Shown: positions 31,244 to 38,179 of the stretch, piece by piece
Numbering within the stretch: the first letter of the stretch is position 1
How the letters are laid out: each line of letters opens with the position of its first letter
Made by a program: the position numbers and the translations under genes
Notes under the pieces: generated by a model
What the model was told of the DNA's origin: nothing
Seen by the model: the letters and a program-made list of their open reading frames with translations, nothing else
The model's database searches: none
Assembly (NCBI GenBank): GCA_963668445.1
Contig: OY764335.1
Location: 744,001 to 808,000, forward strand
Direction of reading: 5' to 3'
DNA: 64,000 bases
Source of the DNA: Poriferisulfidus sp963668445
Lineage (GTDB): Bacteria > Pseudomonadota > Gammaproteobacteria > Poriferisulfidales > Poriferisulfidaceae

Positions 31244-31860
31244 AGGGCTTCGTAGCGTACGGGTTCGGCCAGCGGCTGCCCATGCAATTGGATCGTGCCG
31301 TCGGCAAGCTGCAGCTGCCCCGCGCAAAACCACTGCACGGCAAGCGGGTAGATGCGGTGCTCCTGATCGAGCACCCGCTGTGCCAGGGTATCGGCCGTAT
31401 CGTCGGGAAGGACCGGGATGCGTGCCTGAATGATGATGGGGCCGGCGTCCAGTTCGGCCGTGGCGAAATGCACGCTGCAGCCATGTTCCTGGTCTCCAGC
31501 TTCCAGAACGCGCTGATGCGTATGCAATCCTCGATGGCGGGGTAGCAGGGACGGGTGGATGTTCAGAATGCGCCCCGCATGCGCGGCAATCGTCCGAGGG
31601 GACAGTATCCGCATGTAGCCGGCCAGGCAGACTAGTTGCGTCCCGCATGCGGCCAAGGCGTCCCGCAGTTTCGGTTCGTCGCCGTCGGCGATGACCTGCG
31701 CTTCGATCCCGGCATCGCGGGCGCGCTGGAGTGCGTATGCCTGCGGTTGGTCGCTGATGACGCAGGCGAGGTTCCCGTCGATGCGTCCGTCTTGCACTGC
31801 AGCGATCAAAGCTTGCAGGTTGGAACCGCGTCCGGATGCCAGCACCGCGATGGACGTCAT
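31240..31860 (-). CDS. purN: Phosphoribosylglycinamide formyltransferase
   Basis: PurN transfers a formyl group from 10-formyl-THF to GAR, step three of purine synthesis. The 206-residue protein shows the nucleotide-binding start IAVLASGRGSNLQALI, the folate/catalytic region CLAGYMRILSP and NIHPSLLPRHRGLHTHQRV with the catalytic Asn-x-His, and SVHFATAELDAGPII with the catalytic Asp. All catalytic residues are present. It overlaps purM upstream and the DUF3108 gene downstream, each by 4 nt. Confidence 0.95.
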   Translation of the reverse strand: MTSIAVLASGRGSNLQALIAAVQDGRIDGNLACVISDQPQAYALQRARDAGIEAQVIADGDEPKLRDALAACGTQLVCLAGYMRILSPRTIAAHAGRILNIHPSLLPRHRGLHTHQRVLEAGDQEHGCSVHFATAELDAGPIIIQARIPVLPDDTADTLAQRVLDQEHRIYPLAVQWFCAGQLQLADGTIQLHGQPLAEPVRYEAL

Positions 31861-32921
31861 AGCGGGGAGTCGGCATAAATCGTTTGTGCCGGGCCGTTCC
31901 GGGCCACGAGTTCGCCGATGACGCGCGCACCAGTGCCGGTGTCTCCAATGCGTTCGATGGCTTCGTCGGCATGCCGGGTGCGCACGATGGCCGTCATGCC
32001 GATGCCGCAGTTGAAGACGCGCCGCATTTCATCCTCTTCGATGCCGCCCTGCGCTTGGAGCCAACGGAACAGTTCCGGGCGCTCCCATGCGCTCGGGTCG
32101 ATGCGGGCCGAAACCCCATCCTGCAGTATCCGCGGCAGGTTTTCGGTCAGGCCGCCGCCCGTGATATGCGCCAATGCCAGTGCCAGACCGGCATCGAGTA
32201 CGTCGCGCAGATGAGGTTCGTAGATCGTCGTCGGTTGCAGCAGTGCGTCCAGTCGCCCGGTGCCTTCTTCGGCAAGGGTCCGCTGCAGGATGGCATGGAC
32301 CAGGGAGAATCCGTTCGCATGGATGCCGCTCGAATCGATGCCGATGACCAGATCGCCGGGTTGGATGTTCGGGCGTGGCAGGAGCCGGCGGCGCTCGGCG
32401 AGCCCCACGCAGAAGCCGGCCAAGTCGTAGTCTTGCGGCTGATAGAGCCGCGGCATTTCGGCAGTCTCGCCGCCTAGCAGGACGCAGCCGGCTTGCTGGC
32501 ATCCGGCGGCGATGCCGCGGACGACTTCGGCGGCGGCTTCGACATCCAGAGCCCCGCAGGCGTAGTAGTCCAGAAACAGCATGGCTTTGGCGCCGTGCGT
32601 CAGGATGTCGTTCGCGCACATCGCGACCAGATCGATGCCGATCGTGTCATGCCGGCCCGATTGCCGCGCCAGCAGAAGTTTCGTGCCGACGCCGTCGGCG
32701 CCGCAGACCAGCACGGGTTCTTCGAGGCCTTGGGGGAGCTGGTACAGCCCGCCGAAGCCGCCTAGCCCGGTCAGCACTTGGGCATCGAAGGTCTGCCGGG
32801 CCAGCGGGCCGAGCTTGCGCACCAGCAGATTACCGGCATCGATGTCGACCCCGGCGGCACGGTAGGCGGAGGCGGCGGAACGTTGCTTCGGCACGGAGCT
32901 GCACGGAGAAGATGGTCTCAT
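31857..32921 (-). CDS. purM: Phosphoribosylformylglycinamidine cyclo-ligase (AIR synthetase)
   Basis: PurM closes the imidazole ring using ATP, step five of purine synthesis. The 354-residue protein contains YRAAGVDIDAGNLLVRKL, CGADGVGTKLLLA, GIDLVAMCANDILTHGAKAMLFLDYYACG, LLGGETAEMP and SSGIHANGFSLV, all family signatures. The first 15 or so residues are not conserved, so the exact start is uncertain. It heads a purM-purN-DUF3108 operon and is divergent from the phosphatidyltransferase-hda pair, which is typical for Gammaproteobacteria. Confidence 0.95.
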   Translation of the reverse strand: MRPSSPCSSVPKQRSAASAYRAAGVDIDAGNLLVRKLGPLARQTFDAQVLTGLGGFGGLYQLPQGLEEPVLVCGADGVGTKLLLARQSGRHDTIGIDLVAMCANDILTHGAKAMLFLDYYACGALDVEAAAEVVRGIAAGCQQAGCVLLGGETAEMPRLYQPQDYDLAGFCVGLAERRRLLPRPNIQPGDLVIGIDSSGIHANGFSLVHAILQRTLAEEGTGRLDALLQPTTIYEPHLRDVLDAGLALALAHITGGGLTENLPRILQDGVSARIDPSAWERPELFRWLQAQGGIEEDEMRRVFNCGIGMTAIVRTRHADEAIERIGDTGTGARVIGELVARNGPAQTIYADSPL

Positions 32922-32934
32922 TGTACCCCGACCC

Positions 32935-32940
32935 TATAAA
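32935..32940 (+). promoter_or_regulatory. Candidate -10 box in the purM/phosphatidyltransferase spacer
   Basis: TATAAA occurs 17 nt before the ATG at 32958. If used, the leader would be very short. There is no clear -35. Confidence 0.3.
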
Positions 32941-32957
32941 ATAGGACATTGAGGAAC

Positions 32958-33515
32958 ATGCCTGTGGCCAGTCAAATCCCGAACCTGATCAGCGTTGCGC
33001 GCCTGCTTCTGGTGCCATGGTTTGCGCTTCTGTTACTGGCGCAGGAGTTCGATTGGGCGCTGGCGCTGTTCGCTTTGATGGGCGTATTGGACCTTTTGGA
33101 CGGCTATCTGGCCCGCAAGTTGAATGCTACCAGCGCCTTGGGTGCCTTGCTCGACCCGTTGGCCGACAAGGCCATGCTGATGACGTCGTTCGCGATCTTG
33201 GGGTACGTGGGTCTTTTGCCGCTGTGGCTGGTCGTGCTGGCCGTCAGCCGGGACGTGATGTGCGTCGGAGGCGTGTTGCTGCAGCATTTGTTTTACGGTA
33301 GCCGCAGGCTCAAGATTCTGGCCATCGGGAAATTCAATATTTTTCTCCAAGTCGTCTTGGTTCTGGCGGTGCTGGGCCAGCCAAGGCTGGAACTGCCGAT
33401 GGCCTTCCAGATTGGGCTGCTCTGGATTGTGACGGCGACCACGGTCGTCAGCGGCCTTTGGTATGCAGTGGATTGGCTGCGGGCTCTGGAGCATTCGGAA
33501 GACGAGGCGCTGTGA
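32958..33515 (+). CDS. CDP-alcohol phosphatidyltransferase family protein (PgsA-like)
   Basis: The ATG at 32958 follows GAGG and gives 185 residues with about five membrane helices. The full catalytic motif D-x2-D-G-x2-A-R-x8-G-x3-D-x3-D is present as Asp45, Asp48, Gly49, Ala52, Arg53, Gly62, Asp66 and Asp70. The start IPNLISVARLLLVP is the PgsA/Cls-type opening. The enzyme probably makes phosphatidylglycerophosphate or a related lipid, but the acceptor alcohol is not determined by sequence. Between purM and hda it is part of a conserved gammaproteobacterial order; it overlaps hda by 4 nt. Confidence 0.85.
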   Translation: MPVASQIPNLISVARLLLVPWFALLLLAQEFDWALALFALMGVLDLLDGYLARKLNATSALGALLDPLADKAMLMTSFAILGYVGLLPLWLVVLAVSRDVMCVGGVLLQHLFYGSRRLKILAIGKFNIFLQVVLVLAVLGQPRLELPMAFQIGLLWIVTATTVVSGLWYAVDWLRALEHSEDEAL

Positions 33516-34210
33516 GCCAGCTGGTGCTGCCGCTGGGTTCTAATCCGCGGCATACGTTTGAAAATTTCTGCAGCGGAGAAACGCCGGCTTTGACGGCGCT
33601 GGAAGAGACTTTGGAGCGAGGCGGTTCGCTGTGGCTGTGCGGGCCGGCGGATAGCGGCAAGACGCACTTGCTGCAGGCGGTGTGCCATCGGGCGCGGCTT
33701 GAGAACCGGCTTGCCGCTTATGTGCCTCTGGCCCGCATGCAGGAATTGGAGTCCGCCGTTTTGGCCGGCCTGGAGCGGTGCACATGGGTGTGTTTGGACG
33801 ACATCGACCGTGTCTTGCGGCATCGGGATTGGGAGCGGCAATTGTTCGTGCTGTGCAATCAGGCGCAGGCGCACGGTGCCAGCATGGTGTGGGCTTCACG
33901 CCGCCCAGCGGCCGAATGCGCTGCGGACCTGCCCGACCTGCGTTCCCGGCTGTGCGGCGCCGTGGCGTGCACGCTGCAGCCTCTGGCTGAAGGATTGCAA
34001 CTGGAGGCGCTGCAGCGCCGGGCGCGCAGCCAGGGGTACGATTTGCCGGAAGACGTGGTGCGGTATATGCAACGCTACGCCGTACGTGGCTTGGGCGCAT
34101 TGTGCCGGCAACTGGATGCGCTGGAGGAACTGTCGCTGCGGCAGAAACGGCGCATCACTTTGCCGTTCGTGCGGGAAGCGCTGGGAGGGGCTTCCGCTTT
34201 GAGCGCCTAG
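33512..34210 (+). CDS. hda: DnaA regulatory inactivator Hda
   Basis: Hda, bound to the sliding clamp, stimulates hydrolysis of DnaA-bound ATP and prevents re-initiation of replication. The GTG at 33512 overlaps the preceding stop and gives 232 residues. The N-terminal SQLVLPLG contains the clamp-binding hexapeptide (Q-L-x-L-P-L). The AAA+ domain shows FENFCSG, Walker A CGPADSGKTHLLQA, Walker B-like WVCLDDIDRVL and RGLGALCRQLDALEELSL. No DnaA-like DNA-binding domain is present, separating it from dnaA. The stop overlaps the convergent wrbA gene. Confidence 0.92.
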   Translation: MSQLVLPLGSNPRHTFENFCSGETPALTALEETLERGGSLWLCGPADSGKTHLLQAVCHRARLENRLAAYVPLARMQELESAVLAGLERCTWVCLDDIDRVLRHRDWERQLFVLCNQAQAHGASMVWASRRPAAECAADLPDLRSRLCGAVACTLQPLAEGLQLEALQRRARSQGYDLPEDVVRYMQRYAVRGLGALCRQLDALEELSLRQKRRITLPFVREALGGASALSA

Positions 34211-34827
34211 CGCTCGCTGCGCCCATCGGGCGCTTGGAGCTGGCGGGCGAATTCGGCGAGCCGGCGGCCCAAGGCGCGGCAGACCGCCATCTCGTCCTGC
34301 GTCACGGGCCGCGGCTCGTCCTCGCCGTTCCAGTGGCTGGGGCCGTACGGGGTGCCGCCGCTTTGCGTCGCGTTCAGGGCCGGCTCCTGGTACGGCACGC
34401 CGACGATGACGGCACCGTGATGCAGCAGCGGGAGCATCATGCTCAGCAACGTGGTCTCTTGGCCGCCGTGCAGGCTGTTGCTGGACGTGAAGACGCCGGC
34501 CGGCTTGCCGGCCAGTGCTCCCGACAGCCATAGCCCGCCGGTCTGGTCCCAAAAGTATTTCATGGGCGCCGCCATGTTGCCGAAGCGTGTCGGCGAGCCT
34601 AGTGCCAAGCCGTCGCAGCGTTCCAGATCTTCAGGAGTGGCGTAGGGAGGACCGTCGGCAGGAATGTCCGGCTCGGTCTGTTCGCAGTTGGTGGAGACGG
34701 GCGGCACCGTGCGCAGTTTGGCACCGGCGCCGTCGATTTCCTCGATGCCGTGCGCGATGCGATTGGCCATTTCGGCCGTGGCGCCGTAGCGGCTGTAGTA
34801 CAGCACGAGGATTTCGACTTGGCTCAC
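34207..34827 (-). CDS. wrbA: NAD(P)H:quinone oxidoreductase, WrbA-type flavoprotein
   Basis: The 206-residue flavodoxin-fold enzyme reduces quinones by two electrons, avoiding semiquinones. FMN-binding loops are ILVLYYSRYGATAEMANRI, LGSPTRFGNMAAPMKYFWDQTG and FTSSNSLHGGQETTLLSMMLPLLHHG; the insertion GTPYGPSHW is characteristic of WrbA. It overlaps the arsC-like gene by 4 nt at its start and hda by 4 nt at its stop. Linked arsC-wrbA beside hda is a recurrent gammaproteobacterial arrangement. Confidence 0.94.
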   Translation of the reverse strand: MSQVEILVLYYSRYGATAEMANRIAHGIEEIDGAGAKLRTVPPVSTNCEQTEPDIPADGPPYATPEDLERCDGLALGSPTRFGNMAAPMKYFWDQTGGLWLSGALAGKPAGVFTSSNSLHGGQETTLLSMMLPLLHHGAVIVGVPYQEPALNATQSGGTPYGPSHWNGEDEPRPVTQDEMAVCRALGRRLAEFARQLQAPDGRSER

Positions 34828-35177
34828 AGCAGTTTCAGCACATTTTCCGGCGGTCGCCCAATGGCCGCGCCTCGCGGCGTCACCACGATCGGGCGTTCGA
34901 TGAGTTTGGGATATTCGACCAGCACGCGGCGCATCTGCGCTTCGCTCAGCGTTTTCCGGTCCAACTGCAATTCTTTGTACAGCGGCTCGCTGCGGCGGGC
35001 CAATGCTTGCGCGGATAGCCCTAATTGCTTCAGGATGCGCTGCAAGGTCGGTTCGTCGGGAGGCGTGGCCAAGTACTCGACGATGTCGGGCTCGATGCCG
35101 CGTTCCCGCAGCAATTGCAAGGTCTGCCGCGATTTGCTGCAGCGCGGGTTGTGGTAGATCGTGATGTTCGAGCCCAT
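34824..35177 (-). CDS. ArsC-family (Spx/YfgD-like) arsenate reductase
   Basis: From the ATG at 35177 the protein has 117 residues. ITIYHNPRCSKSRQTLQLL places the nucleophilic Cys at residue 13; further conserved parts are EYLATPPDEPTLQRILKQLG, YKELQLDRKTLSEAQM and ERPIVVTPRGAAIGRPPENVLKLL, with the arginine-containing product-binding loop. This is the glutaredoxin-dependent ArsC/YfgD type. YfgD proteins are often chromosomal neighbours of hda and their role in arsenate detoxification is not always shown. It is 13 nt downstream of the lipoprotein gene and overlaps wrbA. Confidence 0.9.
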   Translation of the reverse strand: MGSNITIYHNPRCSKSRQTLQLLRERGIEPDIVEYLATPPDEPTLQRILKQLGLSAQALARRSEPLYKELQLDRKTLSEAQMRRVLVEYPKLIERPIVVTPRGAAIGRPPENVLKLL

Positions 35178-35190
35178 GCGGCGCGGTTCG

Positions 35191-35922
35191 TCAAGGCATC
35201 GGCAGCAGCACGATGGTGCTGAATGTGCGTATGGCCGTGGTCTCGGCACGGCTCTGCCATTGACTGGCGAAATCGGCCAGCACTTGCTGCTGGCCGACGA
35301 TGCGCTCCAGAATCTGCATGATGGAAGGCGATTGCAGCTCGAATTCGTTGGTGCGCAGCGTCGCGTACCGCAGTAGCGGGGCGCCGGTCTGATCGGTCAG
35401 ACGCTCAAGGCTCAGGCGCACGGTTTGCAGGTTGGTATTGAATCGGCGCAGGTTTTCCGCATCCAATCGGTCAAAGGCGAAGAATTCCATCCGGTCGCCG
35501 TAGGCGACCCGCATCTGGCTGACGATGCCGACCATGAGCGCGAATACCCGGTCGCCGATGAAGCGGGGCTCGAAGGCCAACTGCATTGCGGCGGTGCTTC
35601 GGTGGCTATTCAACTCGCCGAAGCGCAAATCGTCGTATTTGCGGTCCGGCAGCAACAGTGCTGTGCGGCTTTCGACGGTGGCGTCCGGCATTTTGGCCAA
35701 CTGTTCGGGATTGAGAGCGTACAACTCGCGCAGCAGGTCTTGCAAGCCTTGGGCGGCGGCGGCCAGATGCGCATCCAGCGCATGGTCCAGATCGGTTTTG
35801 GCCAGCCCGCGGACGTTCTTGGGGATGTCTTCACGTTCGATGAAGTCCTGCAGGCATCCAGTTGCGGCCAGAGCCAGCATCAGCGTCAAGCCCGCACGCG
35901 CGGCAGTGGGGATTCCCATCAT
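35191..35922 (-). CDS. Putative lipoprotein translationally coupled to the VWA protein gene
   Basis: The 243-residue protein starts at one of two adjacent ATGs that overlap the stop of the VWA gene. A signal peptide with a lipobox-like LALAATGC (Cys at about 23) indicates an outer- or inner-membrane lipoprotein. The mature part is largely helical, with AHLAAAAQGLQDLLRELYAL, a conserved-looking FEPRFIGDRVFALMVGI and a C-terminal IMQILERIVGQQQVLADFASQW. I do not recognise a named family. Coupling to the NorD-like gene suggests a joint function. Confidence 0.75.
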   Translation of the reverse strand: MMGIPTAARAGLTLMLALAATGCLQDFIEREDIPKNVRGLAKTDLDHALDAHLAAAAQGLQDLLRELYALNPEQLAKMPDATVESRTALLLPDRKYDDLRFGELNSHRSTAAMQLAFEPRFIGDRVFALMVGIVSQMRVAYGDRMEFFAFDRLDAENLRRFNTNLQTVRLSLERLTDQTGAPLLRYATLRTNEFELQSPSIMQILERIVGQQQVLADFASQWQSRAETTAIRTFSTIVLLPMP

Positions 35923-38159
35923 AAGGTAATGCGCCGATAGATGTCCGAGACTTTTAACGGCAACTTGCCGATCTGGCTGACGACCGCGAAATTGGCTGCA
36001 CCGTACATGTGAGGCAAATACTCCATGGCTTCGTCGTCTATAGTAATGCAGTACGGGTGAATTCCCAAGTGCCGGGCCTCATGCAGGGCTTGGCGCGTAT
36101 CTTCAATGCCGTAGGCGCCCCGATAGCCGTCTTGATCGTCCGGCTTGCCGTCCGAGAGCGTAATCAGTAGGCGGGTTCGGGCTTCCGCATCGCCCAGAAG
36201 CTGCGTCAGATGGCGGATCATCACGCCCATGCGCGTGTAGCTACGCGGCGTGATGCCGCTGATGCGTTGCCGCACTTCGGCTCCGTACGGCTCATCCAAC
36301 GTTTTGATCGGATACAGTTCGCAGTTGCGGTGCGTACGTCCGGAAAATCCGTAGATGGCATAGCGGTCGCCCAGCACTTCCAGCGCGCCGCACAGCAGCA
36401 CCAGAGCCTCGCGTACCAGATCGTTGACCCAGCCGGAAGTGGAACCGCTCATATCGACCAGAAACATCACCGCAATGTCTCGATCCATCTTCTTCATGCA
36501 GGTGAACAGCCGCTCATCCATTTCCGAGCCGTTCAAGCAGTCGCCGTAGGCGCTGACGAAGCTGTCCAGATCCACTTCGTCGCCGTGCAATTCGCGGCGG
36601 ATACGCTTCTCTTCGCCACGCAGGGCTTCGAATGTGCGCCGCAAGCCAGTAAGCAGGCGGCAATGGTGTTGCAGCACCTGCTGCGCGAACTCTTCGCTGG
36701 AACCGGCGATCGGCCGTTCGTAGACTTGGCACCAGTCGGTGCGGTACTTCTGACGCGAATGGTCCCATTCCGGATAGACGAAGTGCGGCTCGCCGCCAGC
36801 CTCGACCGGGATATCGCGTTCGGCGGATGCTTCTGGGTAAGCGCCGGCGCCGGCCGGTTCCAGATAGTCGTCGGGGACTTCGCCCAAATCCTGCATGATG
36901 GATTCCAGCAGTTGCCGGACATTGGACGGCGGAGTTACGGCTTCCTTCCCGAACTCCAGCGAGAATGCGAACTCGTCGGCCACCCGACCGTCGCTCTGGC
37001 GCACTGTGAAGCGTTTCGCGTCATCGCGTGCCACTTCGAATGGCGAGAGTTCTCGGCTCAGGCTGTGCAGGGCGACGGACAGCTGCTGGCGTTCATTTTC
37101 GATCCGCTGCGCCATCACATCGGCGGCGAGTTCCGGGCGTAGCGTTCCCTGGTACGGGACAGCCGGCAGGGCGGCAGGTTCGGCATAGACTTTCCGGACC
37201 CATTGCAGCGAATCTTCGACCGTCGCTTGCGGGTGTGCCAATTGTTCGATCGCTGCTTTCCAGACAGGTGATAGGCGCCGCCATGCTGCGGACGGGTTGC
37301 AACGTTCCAGAATTCGCCCGATGCCCGGCATGTCGTGCCGGATTCGGGCATCCAGGCGCAGCATTTCCAGCGCGTGGAAGCAGCGGCGCGCCCGTGCAGG
37401 ATCCGGATGGGCGGACAAGGCTCCTGCCGGGACGCGGTAGGTTCCGTAGCGCGTCTGCGCCCATAGATGCGCGACGGTTGCTTTCAGCAGTTCGAAATTC
37501 TCCTCGCGTGTGTCGCAGGCATCCAAGCGTTCGGGCAAATAGACGGTGTTCGTGTCGGTATAGGGCTCCGCCGCCGCTTCGACATGCATGGCGCGTCCGC
37601 CGAATCCGACCAGCAGCGTTTCCACGAGCGGCACGACATCGGTCAGACGGATGCCTTGGGGAGCTCCCATGACGTCGCGCAGGTAATCCTCCACCTGCTG
37701 CATGGCCTGCACGGCGCCATCGATGCCAAGCCGGTCGTAACTGGCGCACAAATGGTCGATCCAGTCATCCCATTGGCTTTCGTCGACCGTGCGCAACGAC
37801 GGAACCGCGGAATGCAGGAACCGGTAGGCCAATTCCGCATCGCTTTCGGCTAGGGTCCGGGCCGCTTTCAGAAAGCGGTGCTGTTCGATAGGGTTGAACG
37901 CTGCCAGTTCCTTGGCCGGCTGATGGACGCTATGGCGGTTGGACAGGATGCGGTCGACAATCTGCTCCATGCGCAATTGCAGTTCGCGTTCGCCCATGCC
38001 GCCGTACTGGGCGCTAGGGCGGATGCGCGGGCCCTTCTCGATCAGTTCGTCCGGCAGGCGGGCGGGGCCTTGTTGCAGGTTGCGCCACAGCGTGCGCACG
38101 GGCAGCGCCAGCCATCCGAGCCATCGTGCGGGCCTGCGGAGTCGGGTCGGGAAGGGCAT
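35919..38159 (-). CDS. NorD/CbbO-like von Willebrand factor A domain protein
   Basis: The start is the ATG at 38159, 20 nt after mutS, giving 746 residues; the open frame upstream is mutS shadow. The first 560 residues are helical and of unknown fold. From about 560 a VWA domain follows, with a complete MIDAS: Asp569, Ser571 and Ser573 in VDMSGSTSGW, a later GFSGRTHRN and LLITLSDGKPDDQDGY. In NorD and CbbO this domain pairs with a MoxR-type AAA+ ATPase (NorQ, CbbQ) to activate a metalloenzyme such as nitric oxide reductase or RuBisCO. Neither the ATPase nor such an enzyme is in the window, so the target is unknown. The lipoprotein gene follows by 4-nt overlap. Confidence 0.85.
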   Translation of the reverse strand: MPFPTRLRRPARWLGWLALPVRTLWRNLQQGPARLPDELIEKGPRIRPSAQYGGMGERELQLRMEQIVDRILSNRHSVHQPAKELAAFNPIEQHRFLKAARTLAESDAELAYRFLHSAVPSLRTVDESQWDDWIDHLCASYDRLGIDGAVQAMQQVEDYLRDVMGAPQGIRLTDVVPLVETLLVGFGGRAMHVEAAAEPYTDTNTVYLPERLDACDTREENFELLKATVAHLWAQTRYGTYRVPAGALSAHPDPARARRCFHALEMLRLDARIRHDMPGIGRILERCNPSAAWRRLSPVWKAAIEQLAHPQATVEDSLQWVRKVYAEPAALPAVPYQGTLRPELAADVMAQRIENERQQLSVALHSLSRELSPFEVARDDAKRFTVRQSDGRVADEFAFSLEFGKEAVTPPSNVRQLLESIMQDLGEVPDDYLEPAGAGAYPEASAERDIPVEAGGEPHFVYPEWDHSRQKYRTDWCQVYERPIAGSSEEFAQQVLQHHCRLLTGLRRTFEALRGEEKRIRRELHGDEVDLDSFVSAYGDCLNGSEMDERLFTCMKKMDRDIAVMFLVDMSGSTSGWVNDLVREALVLLCGALEVLGDRYAIYGFSGRTHRNCELYPIKTLDEPYGAEVRQRISGITPRSYTRMGVMIRHLTQLLGDAEARTRLLITLSDGKPDDQDGYRGAYGIEDTRQALHEARHLGIHPYCITIDDEAMEYLPHMYGAANFAVVSQIGKLPLKVSDIYRRITL

Positions 38160-38179
38160 GGGTCGTGTGGCCGTCGTCC

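Noticed and set aside
31244..31972. N-terminal extension of the DUF3108 frame (about 240 extra codons)
   Set aside because: It overlaps purN in another frame and is Arg/Pro-rich; the ATG at 31243 followed by a signal peptide is the proper start.
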